Shown: positions 1 to 7,022 of the stretch, piece after piece
How positions within the stretch are numbered: position 1 is the first letter of the stretch
Layout of the letters: every line of letters begins with the position of its first letter
Position numbers and translations under genes: made by a program
Notes under the pieces: model-generated
Databases searched by the model: none
Seen by the model: only the letters and a program-made list of their open reading frames with translations
Told to the model about the DNA's origin: nothing
NCBI RefSeq assembly: GCF_965656765.1
Contig: NZ_CBFHLV010000002.1
Location: forward strand, 1 to 64,000
DNA from: Marivita sp965656765
GTDB taxonomy: Bacteria > Pseudomonadota > Alphaproteobacteria > Rhodobacterales > Rhodobacteraceae
DNA length: 64,000 bases
Reading direction: 5' to 3'

Positions 1-200
1 AGCACATGACTGGCGTTTTCGAGCCATGGCAAAATTGCCTCACGATCCCAAAGCAAAGGGGTAATCCCCTGCGCGTGGAATTCCCCAAACCTGTCTGGGT
101 CACGCGTCGTGCCCGCAATCCGCCAGCCCTGCGGCAAAAGTCGCTTGGCAAGAAAGGCCGCGCTGTAGCCGTGGCCAAGAGAGAGTAAAGTCTTTTCCAT
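1..200 (-). CDS. NAD(P)-binding SDR/epimerase-family protein, N-terminal fragment (runs off window)
   Basis: The minus strand is open from an ATG at 200-198 to the window edge, giving about 66 residues of the N-terminus. The start reads MEKTLLSLGHGYSAAFLAKR, a beta strand followed by a glycine-rich GxGxxA turn, typical of a Rossmann NAD(P)-binding fold. The continuation (AGTTRDPDRF, then PLLWDRE) resembles the short epimerase/dehydratase-like SDR proteins common in Rhodobacterales. The C-terminal part lies outside the window, so catalytic residues and substrate cannot be judged. It is co-directional with the aldolase-like gene about 70 bp upstream. Confidence 0.7.
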   Translation of the reverse strand, partial: MEKTLLSLGHGYSAAFLAKRLLPQGWRIAGTTRDPDRFGEFHAQGITPLLWDREAILPWLENASHV

Positions 201-269
201 AATTCGAACGTGGTACAAGAAAATCCAAAAACAAGCAGCGCACTTGTGTGCTGACTGTTTTGTTAACGC

Positions 270-1025
270 TCAAGCAGCGTAATCGGATCCCTCGTCGTCC
301 AATATTTTTTTCAACTCAGACAAATGTCTGGCGTCTTGTTCAGGGTATCCCTCAAGCTCTTGCGCAGTTTTCTCGGCGATTTCGTTAGATAATACTTTAA
401 GTGGCTGGCCGGTTTGCAGGGCGCGGATATAGGTCTCGGCTGCGCGTTCAAAGTAGTACAGTCGGTTGAACGTGTCCGCTACGCTGTCGCCAATCACCAT
501 GACACCGTGGTTGCCCATGATCATTACCTTTTGTTTGGGATCGGTGAACAGCTGGGCACAACGTTCACCTTCTTCTTCAAATGCAAGACCACCATAATGC
601 GTGTCGACCACATAACGGTTGAAGAACGTTGCGCAGTTCTGGTCGATCGGTGGCAGTTGTGGGTCTTGGAGGCAGGCCAGAACGGTGGCGTGGATCGAAT
701 GCACATGCATTGCGCATCGGGCATGCGGGCAATGCCGGTGCAACCCGCCGTGAAGACCCCAAGCCGTCGGGTCTGGTGCGTTCGGGCCGCTCAGAGTTTC
801 TGGGTCATTGGCATCGACGATGATCAGATCGCTGGCTTTGATCCGGGCAAAGTGCATCTGGTTCGGGTTCATCAGGAACCGCGTCCCATCGTCGTTGATC
901 GACAGGCTGAAGTGATTGGCGACGCCTTCATGCATATTAATTCGTGCAGTCCAGCGGAATGCCGCGGCCAAATCAACGCGTTCCTGCCAGTGATCCATGT
1001 TGCGGGCCAGTTGGGTGACGGACAT
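270..1025 (-). CDS. Class II aldolase/adducin family protein
   Basis: This 251-residue protein matches the length and fold of the class II aldolase/adducin family, whose members are zinc-dependent aldolases, epimerases or decarboxylases on small sugar phosphates or hydroxy acids. Visible landmarks are the N-terminal FRWTARINMHEGVANHFS block, a central HVHS motif (likely zinc histidines, about residues 115-120) and a downstream GNHGVM motif carrying another histidine. The substrate cannot be told from sequence; many roseobacter members of this subgroup remain unassigned. The start at MSVTQLARNMDHW is preceded by a GAGGCT purine stretch. The gene may be co-transcribed with the VOC-type gene upstream. 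Confidence 0.85.
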   Translation of the reverse strand: MSVTQLARNMDHWQERVDLAAAFRWTARINMHEGVANHFSLSINDDGTRFLMNPNQMHFARIKASDLIIVDANDPETLSGPNAPDPTAWGLHGGLHRHCPHARCAMHVHSIHATVLACLQDPQLPPIDQNCATFFNRYVVDTHYGGLAFEEEGERCAQLFTDPKQKVMIMGNHGVMVIGDSVADTFNRLYYFERAAETYIRALQTGQPLKVLSNEIAEKTAQELEGYPEQDARHLSELKKILDDEGSDYAA

Positions 1026-1087
1026 GAGAGCCTCCTATTGCTTGATCACAAAGCAAGCTGTCCGGGACGCAAAGTCAAGTCGCAGGT

Positions 1088-1507
1088 TTATAGCGGGCGC
1101 GATGGCACCCAAGCATAGCCGTCTGCGCAGAGCAGATAGCATTCGCGCAAACCGTGGGGTTTGTCGGTGGGCGGTTGCAGGACGCTAAAGCCCGCTGCAT
1201 CGGCCAACGCGGCCGCCTGATCGGGATCCGTATCATAGAGCCTGATTTCAATACCGGCTCCGCGTGGCGGGTTTTCCGGCACCAGCCCTAACAAAGGATT
1301 TTTGCTGTATGTGCCATCGGAATGAAGCTGAAACACCTGACCGCAATAATGCATGATCGCAAAGTCATCGGTGACGCGATGCGCTGTCATCTCGAAAACG
1401 CTGGTCAGTTGCCTCACCATGCGGCGCACATCGCAGGTCAGCAGATTGAGCCCGATGCCGCGCAGGCTTGCTCCAAAGGTTTCCGGTGCGACGGTCTCGT
1501 AATCCAT
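1088..1507 (-). CDS. VOC-fold (glyoxalase-like) protein
   Basis: The 139-residue product has the length and pattern of a single VOC-superfamily unit: an opening beta strand (GIGLNLLTCDV), a helix (MVRQLTSVF), and later strands ending in a YLLCADGYAWVPS tail. VOC proteins bind a metal in a paired beta-alpha-beta-beta-beta barrel and include glyoxalases, dioxygenases and resistance proteins. Metal ligands cannot be assigned with certainty, although the H in FQLHSDG and E in GIEIRLYD are candidates. It is divergent from amn and followed on the same strand by the class II aldolase-like gene, which suggests a small catabolic or detoxifying pair. Function unknown. Confidence 0.65.
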   Translation of the reverse strand: MDYETVAPETFGASLRGIGLNLLTCDVRRMVRQLTSVFEMTAHRVTDDFAIMHYCGQVFQLHSDGTYSKNPLLGLVPENPPRGAGIEIRLYDTDPDQAAALADAAGFSVLQPPTDKPHGLRECYLLCADGYAWVPSRPL

Positions 1508-1608
1508 CCGGCTGCAAATGCTCCGTGCGATCGTCGGTAGCTTGATCCCGTGTCATGGACCTGTCAACCTGCGCATTATGGCAGGACAAGACCTAAGAAA
1601 GGCAGTGC

Positions 1609-3093
1609 ATGCAGGACCGTTCGATCAATTTGGATATTATAACTCCGGAGGTGCCCGCGCCCGAGCGGTTCGACGATCCGAAGGCGGCCGTTGATCGTTT
1701 GTGCACGCTCTATGAATTGTCGACCCGGTTTCTGTGTGACAGTTTTCAAATGGCGATGGAAAAGGGGCATCCGGGGGTGCGTTACCGGGCGTTCTATCCA
1801 GAGGTGCGGATCACCACGACCAGCTTTGCAAAGGTCGACAGCCGGTTAAGCTTTGGTCACGTGTCGCAGCCGGGCACCCATGCGGCGACGATCACGCGGC
1901 CTGACCTATTTCGCCATTACCTTGAACAGCAATTGTCCCTGTTGATGGAGAACCACGTTGTTCCGGTTGAGATTGGTGTCTCGGATACGCCGATGCCCGT
2001 TCATTTCGCCGTGGCGAACGATGCTGCGATTTCAGTGCCCCAAGAAGGGGCCGCAGAGTTCATTCTGAGGGATGTGTTTGACGTGCCTGATCTGGCCACG
2101 ACGAACGACGATATCGTCAATGGCGTCGCCAAACCGGCGCCGGACGGGACCGAACCATTGGCTCCGTTCACTGCCCAGCGTGTTGACTATTCGCTGGCGC
2201 GCCTGTCGCACTATACTGCAACGGACCCTCATCATTTTCAAAACCATGTACTGTTCACCAACTACCAGTTCTACGTGGCAGAGTTCGAAGCCTATGCCCG
2301 CGCGCAGTTGGCTGATCCGGAGAGCGGTTATACCAGCTTTGTGAGCACCGGAAACGCCGAGATTTCCGAAGCAGATGCGCCACTGCCTGTGGTCGACAAG
2401 ATGCCCCAGATGCCGACCTATCACCTCAAGCGGGAAGGTGGGGCCGGGATCACGTTGGTGAATATCGGGGTGGGGCCGTCGAATGCGAAAACGGCAACGG
2501 ATCATATCGCGGTTCTGCGCCCACATGCGTGGCTGATGGTTGGGCATTGTGCGGGACTGCGCAATTCTCAGAGCCTTGGGGATTTCGTGCTGGCCCATGC
2601 TTATCTGCGCGAAGATCGTGTGCTGGATGATGACCTGCCCGTCTGGGTGCCGATCCCGGCATTGGCAGAAATTCAGATCGCACTTGAACGCGCGGTTGCC
2701 GCGGAAACGCAGTTAGAGGGTTATGACCTCAAGCGGATCATGCGGACCGGCACTGTGGCCAGCGTGGATAACCGGAATTGGGAACTGCGCGATCAGCAGG
2801 GCCCGGTTCAACGGCTCAGTCAAAGCCGCGCGATTGCGCTTGATATGGAAAGCGCCACAATCGCTGCTAACGGATTCCGGTTCCGAGTCCCCTATGGAAC
2901 GCTGCTTTGTGTAAGCGACAAGCCCTTGCATGGTGAATTGAAACTGCCGGGTATGGCGTCGGATTTCTACAAAACACAGGTCGCGCGACACCTTATGATT
3001 GGCATTCACGCGATGGAGCATCTGCGGGAAATGCCGCTTGAACGCATCCACAGTCGGAAATTGCGAAGCTTTGAGGAAACCGCGTTTTTGTAG
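1609..3093 (+). CDS. amn: AMP nucleosidase
   Basis: The 494-residue protein is the full length of bacterial AMP nucleosidase, which hydrolyses AMP to adenine and ribose 5-phosphate and so lowers the AMP pool. The N-terminal region (VDRLCTLYELSTRFLCDSF) is the Amn-specific domain. The C-terminal half is a nucleoside-phosphorylase-like domain with GVGPSNAKTATDHIAVLRP, then MVGHCAGLRNSQSLGDFVLA, and the acidic ALDMESATIAANGFRF block that contacts the ribose. The ATG at 1609 follows an AAGAAAGG Shine-Dalgarno-like stretch. It is transcribed alone, divergent from the VOC gene. Confidence 0.93.
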   Translation: MQDRSINLDIITPEVPAPERFDDPKAAVDRLCTLYELSTRFLCDSFQMAMEKGHPGVRYRAFYPEVRITTTSFAKVDSRLSFGHVSQPGTHAATITRPDLFRHYLEQQLSLLMENHVVPVEIGVSDTPMPVHFAVANDAAISVPQEGAAEFILRDVFDVPDLATTNDDIVNGVAKPAPDGTEPLAPFTAQRVDYSLARLSHYTATDPHHFQNHVLFTNYQFYVAEFEAYARAQLADPESGYTSFVSTGNAEISEADAPLPVVDKMPQMPTYHLKREGGAGITLVNIGVGPSNAKTATDHIAVLRPHAWLMVGHCAGLRNSQSLGDFVLAHAYLREDRVLDDDLPVWVPIPALAEIQIALERAVAAETQLEGYDLKRIMRTGTVASVDNRNWELRDQQGPVQRLSQSRAIALDMESATIAANGFRFRVPYGTLLCVSDKPLHGELKLPGMASDFYKTQVARHLMIGIHAMEHLREMPLERIHSRKLRSFEETAFL

Positions 3094-3278
3094 GCGATTC
3101 TGTGTTTGCGCCGTCAATTGGCGGTTTCACAGGGTTGCAAGCCAAAGAAAGCTGTGGAAATCCGCTGAAAATGCCGAAAAACGTGAGGGAAACGCCTACC
3201 AAGCGTTGTGTTTCTCCTCAATATACGGTTAGTTTTTGCACACGAGGCCCAAGATCGGGCAGTTAAGGAGACCACGAA

Positions 3279-3566
3279 ATGGCGAAACCAATGACCAAGA
3301 CCCAGCTTGTGGCCGCTCTGGCCGAAGAAATGGGCAGCGACAAGAAAACCGCAAGCGCTGCACTGGACGCAGTCACCGGCATCATCACCAAGGAAGTTTC
3401 TGGCGGCGGTGCCGTGACCCTTCCCGGTGTTGGCAAGATTTACTGCCGCGAACGCCCGGAGCGCATGGTGCGTAACCCGGCCACCGGCGAGCAGTTCAAG
3501 AAAGAGGCCGACAAGGTGGTCAAGATGACCATTGCGAAGGCTCTGAAGGACAGCGTGAACGGCTGA
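3279..3566 (+). CDS. hup: HU-family DNA-binding protein
   Basis: This 95-residue histone-like protein bends and compacts DNA as a dimer. It carries the family's dimerising N-terminal helices (KTQLVAALAEEMGSDKKTA), the beta arm (GGAVTLPGVGKI) and a PATGE-type segment that forms the DNA-intercalating tip. The usual proline-containing arm sequence is slightly shifted (RERPERMVRNPATGEQFKK), as in other alphaproteobacterial HU-like proteins. A strong AAGGAG ribosome-binding site lies 7-8 bases before the ATG. The gene is monocistronic, with a 185-bp upstream gap that must hold its promoter and a clear intrinsic terminator just downstream. Confidence 0.9.
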   Translation: MAKPMTKTQLVAALAEEMGSDKKTASAALDAVTGIITKEVSGGGAVTLPGVGKIYCRERPERMVRNPATGEQFKKEADKVVKMTIAKALKDSVNG

Positions 3567-3587
3567 TCCGGACTTCTGGACTTACTT

Positions 3588-3620
3588 AAAAGGCCGCTCG
3601 TTTGAGCGGCCTTTTTTGTT
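3588..3620 (+). terminator. Intrinsic terminator of the HU gene
   Basis: A perfect 12-bp stem (AAAAGGCCGCTC / GAGCGGCCTTTT) with a 4-nt loop is followed by a T-rich tract (TTTTTTGTTTT). It lies 22 bases after the HU stop codon. The antiporter genes converge from the other side, so the hairpin may also limit their read-through. Confidence 0.9.
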
Positions 3621-3980
3621 TTAACGGTGTTTGGGTTTTTCGTGCTCATCCAGCAAGGTGCCATCAAGCTTTGACTGCTGGATGCCTTCGTTTTTCCAAA
3701 GCGGCACGCCAGTCGACACCACTGAGCGACCGATCATATGCGCGCCAATCGGGGCGGTGAGCAACAGGAACAGGACCACAGCAACAGCGCGGATGATGAT
3801 GTCGGACGTTCCAAAGAACAGCGCGCAGCACACCATGATGACCCCGCAGGCTAAGGTGCCAATTTTGGTGGAAGCGTGCATCCGCAACAGGACATCCGGC
3901 AATCGCACAAGGCCGATTGCACCAATAACGGCAAAGGCGCCGCCGAGAATGATCAGGCTTCCGGTTATGATCTCAATCAT
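3621..3980 (-). CDS. mnhG: Na+/H+ antiporter subunit G (MnhG/MrpG)
   Basis: The 119-residue protein is the last subunit of the Mrp/Mnh complex. It has three predicted membrane segments: IITGSLIILGGAFAVIGAIG, the stretch around LACGVIMVCCALFF, and RAVAVVLFLLLTAPIGA. The family signature GLVRLPDVLLRMHASTK lies between the first two. The start is set at MIEIITGS (ATG at 3980), which overlaps the end of mnhF by 8 bp. A longer in-frame start further upstream would lie entirely inside mnhF and is not used. The polar C-terminus (DEHEKPKHR) is probably cytoplasmic. Confidence 0.9.
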   Translation of the reverse strand: MIEIITGSLIILGGAFAVIGAIGLVRLPDVLLRMHASTKIGTLACGVIMVCCALFFGTSDIIIRAVAVVLFLLLTAPIGAHMIGRSVVSTGVPLWKNEGIQQSKLDGTLLDEHEKPKHR

Positions 3981-4275
3981 CGGATGTCCTTGCTCTGGAC
4001 CGTTCGGTATTGCGTTCTGCAAATCGGGCAAGCGCCACAGTGGCGAGGAAGCCAACCAAAGCCAGCACCAATGCCACGTCAAGGAACGCACTTGTCCCGT
4101 AGCGGATCGCAGCAAGCCCGCAAAACGCAACGATGGCGACGGTCATGAAGTCAAGCGCGACGACCCGGTCTTGAAGACTTGGCCCTTTGACCAGTCGGAT
4201 GAAGGCCAATACAACCGAAAAAACGACACACAAAAAGCCGATCTCAAGGCTGATTTCGAGAAATCCGTCCATCAC
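3973..4275 (-). CDS. mnhF: Na+/H+ antiporter subunit F (MnhF/MrpF)
   Basis: The 100-residue small membrane subunit has the typical three hydrophobic helices. The conserved segment GPSLQDRVVALDFMTV, between helices 1 and 2, is the MrpF hallmark. The C-terminal tail is basic and hydrophilic (ARFAERNTERSRARTSDD). Its start overlaps the mnhE stop by 4 bp, and its end overlaps mnhG. Mrp subunits E, F and G are small proteins needed for assembly and transport of the complex, rather than redox-pump paralogues themselves. Confidence 0.9.
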   Translation of the reverse strand: MMDGFLEISLEIGFLCVVFSVVLAFIRLVKGPSLQDRVVALDFMTVAIVAFCGLAAIRYGTSAFLDVALVLALVGFLATVALARFAERNTERSRARTSDD

Positions 4276-4751
4276 GCGCCCTCCACGGCATCAATTACCC
4301 AGCGTTCCATTCCGTCTTTCAGGCTTTTGCGCAGGGCATCGTGATCGTCGGCAAACATTGCATGAACGAGCAGCGTCTTGCGGTCCTCGCTTACGTCCAG
4401 ACTAAGCGTCCCCGGCGTCAGAGAGATCAGGTTTGTGACCAACAAGATTCCCGTGTCCGATGTCACGTCGAGTGGCACTTCGATGATTGCGGGGCGCGCC
4501 CTGTGTTTCGGGGTCAACACATCCATCGCCACGGCAAAGCTCGAGACGATCAGTTCGTAGTGGAACATGATGATCAACTTGATCCACGCGGTCACACGTC
4601 GAAAATACGTGCTGGTCCCGATCAGCGGTTGGATTAGCCAAAGCGCTGCATATCCAATTGCAAAGCCGCTGATCAGACCGGTCAGTGACACGCTGCCAGT
4701 AAAGGCGACCCACGCGATGGCGAGGATGATGTTCAGTCCAAAAGTGTTCAT
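4272..4751 (-). CDS. mnhE: Na+/H+ antiporter subunit E (MnhE/MrpE)
   Basis: The 159-residue protein matches MrpE: an N-terminal pair of membrane helices (NIILAIAWVAFTGSVSLTGL and FAIGYAALWLI), then a cytoplasmic domain with the conserved block VTNLISLTPGTLSLDV, where the TPGT motif is characteristic. The C-terminus is amphipathic. Start and stop each overlap the neighbouring cistron by 4 bp (ATGA type), which indicates translational coupling with mnhD and mnhF. Confidence 0.92.
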   Translation of the reverse strand: MNTFGLNIILAIAWVAFTGSVSLTGLISGFAIGYAALWLIQPLIGTSTYFRRVTAWIKLIIMFHYELIVSSFAVAMDVLTPKHRARPAIIEVPLDVTSDTGILLVTNLISLTPGTLSLDVSEDRKTLLVHAMFADDHDALRKSLKDGMERWVIDAVEGA

Positions 4752-6244
4752 GGCTGCGCCCCCAGTACCGCTTCGATATAGGCCGTTGGATCAAGAAGCT
4801 GCGCGGCAGATGCCTGGGCGAATTGCACGAACGGCTCAGGCATCACGCCAATGATCACGGTCAGTGCGGCCAAACCGGCTATCGGGATCAGCATTGCAGC
4901 CCTGTCTCGGTTCGATAGCATCGACAGTTTTGGCTCGATCCCGTCGGGGTGCGGCTCCCAAAAAGCCTGCGCCCAGATCTTGGTCATAGAGTAGATGGTC
5001 AATAGGCCCACGGCCAAAGCGATACCGGTGATGATCCAGGCCTGAATGTCCAATGCCGCTTTGACCAAGAGGAACTTGGCCCAGAAGCCTGACAGCGGCG
5101 GAAAGCCTGCGAGCGAGAAGGCTGGGACAACAAACAATACGGCCAAGAGCGGTGCAGATTTGTACAGGCCGCCGATGCGCGACAGTTCTGTCCCGCCTGC
5201 GATACGTTGTGAGACGCCTGCAATCAGGAACAGGTTCGCCTTAACCACGATATGGTGCACGAGGTAGAACACCGCGCCGACGATGGCGAGTGGGGTCAAA
5301 AGCGCCAAGCCAAGGATCATGTAGCCAATCTGGCTCACGATGTGGAACGACAGGATCTTGCGCATATCGCTTTGGGCCGCAGCCCCCAGAACACCAACCA
5401 CCATCGTAAACCCGGCCACCCATAAAAGGATCGTGTGCGTGAAGGCGGTATCGTGGTCAAAGATCAGTGTGAACATCCGCAGCAAGGCATAGACGCCCAC
5501 CTTGGTCAGCAGCCCGGCAAAGACCGCCGACACGGCAAAAGCTGGTGTGTGGTACGAGGCAGGCAGCCAAAAGAACAACGGAAAGACTGCCGCTTTGACG
5601 CCGAAGGCTATCATGAAGAGCACGGCAACAACTGTCAGCAGGTGTTGATCTGCACTATCCACGGCGCTGGCCAAATCCGCCATGTTGAGCGTGCCAGTCA
5701 TACCATAAAGAAGGCCGATGCCGGTCAGGAACATGATGGTCGAAACAAGGTTCAATGCCACGTATTTCACGCCGCCATCAATCTGTTCGGGGCGCCCACC
5801 CAGCACCAGCAGGCCGAAGGACGCGATCAGCATCACTTCGAACCAGACGTAAAGGTTGAAAAGGTCGCCCGTGATGAATGCGCCAACCACACCCGCAATC
5901 AGCATGTTAAAGAGAGCGTGATAGCCAAGCCGCTCCATCCCTTCGTCGACATCCGCGATTGCGTAGATCGACACGGCAACGGCGACGATTGCTGTGATCA
6001 CGACCATCACAGCAGACAGCAGGTCAGCTACCAAAGTGATGCCAAATGGCGCGGGCCACTGGCCCATTTGTCCAGCGATCACCCCGTCGCGCAAGACGGC
6101 ATTCATTAGGACGATAGAGGCTGCAAGCAGGACGGTTGATCCGGCTACGGAAATCCAGCGCCCCAGTGGACTTTGTCGCGTCAGGAATGCGAGGACGGCC
6201 GTCAGGAACGGGATGACGATCGGAAGTGCGAGAAGCCAGCTCAC
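4748..6244 (-). CDS. mnhD: Na+/H+ antiporter subunit D (MnhD/MrpD)
   Basis: The 498-residue protein is a proton-translocating module homologous to complex I NuoL/M/N subunits. It has about 14 predicted helices. The antiporter signature GGVKYVALNLVSTIMFLTGI lies near residues 155-175, and the KAAVFPLFFWLPASYHTPAF block carries the functional lysine and proline. GAAAQSDMRKILSFHIVSQIGYM holds the second conserved lysine/histidine helix. MrpD and MrpA together provide the ion pathway. The start overlaps the mnhC stop by 4 bp. Confidence 0.93.
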   Translation of the reverse strand: MSWLLALPIVIPFLTAVLAFLTRQSPLGRWISVAGSTVLLAASIVLMNAVLRDGVIAGQMGQWPAPFGITLVADLLSAVMVVITAIVAVAVSIYAIADVDEGMERLGYHALFNMLIAGVVGAFITGDLFNLYVWFEVMLIASFGLLVLGGRPEQIDGGVKYVALNLVSTIMFLTGIGLLYGMTGTLNMADLASAVDSADQHLLTVVAVLFMIAFGVKAAVFPLFFWLPASYHTPAFAVSAVFAGLLTKVGVYALLRMFTLIFDHDTAFTHTILLWVAGFTMVVGVLGAAAQSDMRKILSFHIVSQIGYMILGLALLTPLAIVGAVFYLVHHIVVKANLFLIAGVSQRIAGGTELSRIGGLYKSAPLLAVLFVVPAFSLAGFPPLSGFWAKFLLVKAALDIQAWIITGIALAVGLLTIYSMTKIWAQAFWEPHPDGIEPKLSMLSNRDRAAMLIPIAGLAALTVIIGVMPEPFVQFAQASAAQLLDPTAYIEAVLGAQP

Positions 6245-6603
6245 TTATGCGCCTCTTCAGGTTCGGCCAGGCGCATGTCGTCCGGCGTCAGGGAATTCAG
6301 GGTGGTCCACGCGCGGAACACCAGTACAATTGCAAAGGCGAACAGGCCAAACCCGATCACGATGGCTGTCAGTACAAGCGCTTGGGGCAACGCGTTGGCA
6401 ATATCGCCAAGCGGAGCATCCGCGCCTTCGGGGATCAGCGGTGGTGCGCCATCGGTCAGGCGACCAGCGACAAAGATCGTCAGGTTTGCGGCGTTCGAAA
6501 TCAGAACCAGCCCAAAGATGAAGCGCAGGAGGTGGTTGGAGAGCATCAGGTAGACCGCTGATGCCACCAGCACACCGATGGTTATGGCAAAAAGGAACTC
6601 CAT
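6241..6603 (-). CDS. mnhC: Na+/H+ antiporter subunit C (MnhC/MrpC)
   Basis: The 120-residue protein is the NuoK-like subunit. It has three helices: FAITIGVLVASAVYLMLSN, the LRFIFGLVLISNAANLTIF helix, and PQALVLTAIVIGFGLFAFAI with its flanking polar loops. The start at MEFLFAIT (ATG at 6603) forms a TGATG junction with the mnhB stop. An in-frame extension upstream lies inside mnhB and is rejected. It is probably required for stability of the A/D subunits in the membrane. Confidence 0.9.
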   Translation of the reverse strand: MEFLFAITIGVLVASAVYLMLSNHLLRFIFGLVLISNAANLTIFVAGRLTDGAPPLIPEGADAPLGDIANALPQALVLTAIVIGFGLFAFAIVLVFRAWTTLNSLTPDDMRLAEPEEAHK

Positions 6604-7022
6604 CAGATTTCCTCCTCCATGGCAAAGACAAGGGTGAGGATTGATCCGAACACGACGAGGTAGACACCAATGTCGAACACCAGGACGGTCGAGAGCGGCA
6701 GTCCCTTGTCTGTTTCTGTCGCGCCGATGAAGAGCCACTGTCCGGTAAACAGAGCATCACCAAACAGCGCAGCGAACAGTCCTGCAGTCAGCGCTATGCC
6801 GAGCCCCCAAATCGCAAGGGTTTGTGGCAGGATGCGAAGTGCCGCACGGGCGTCTTGAGTGCCGCAGGCGATGGCATAGAGGACAAACCCGGTCGCACCG
6901 GTCAGCCCGCCGATAAAGCCGCCACCCGGCTCATTATGGCCGCGTAGCATCATGTAGAACGAGAACACGAGCAGCAGTCCGGCAAGGTAACGCGTGCCGA
7001 CGCGCAGGATGACGGAATTCAT
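6603..7022 (-). CDS. mnhB: Na+/H+ antiporter subunit B (MnhB/MrpB)
   Basis: The 139-residue membrane protein carries the MrpB family hallmark HNEPGGGFIGGLTGATGFVLY after the first helix (LAGLLLVFSFYMMLRG). Later helices are LAIWGLGIALTAGLFAALF and VLVFDIGVYLVVFGSILTLV. Its start overlaps the end of mnhA by 4 bp (ATGA), and its stop shares TGATG with mnhC. It forms part of the same single transcript as the rest of the antiporter. Confidence 0.92.
   Translation of the reverse strand: MNSVILRVGTRYLAGLLLVFSFYMMLRGHNEPGGGFIGGLTGATGFVLYAIACGTQDARAALRILPQTLAIWGLGIALTAGLFAALFGDALFTGQWLFIGATETDKGLPLSTVLVFDIGVYLVVFGSILTLVFAMEEEI

Noticed and set aside
3631..4344. 237-codon plus-strand ORF opposite mnhG/mnhF/mnhE
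   Set aside because: Shadow of overlapping antiporter genes; low-complexity basic product.
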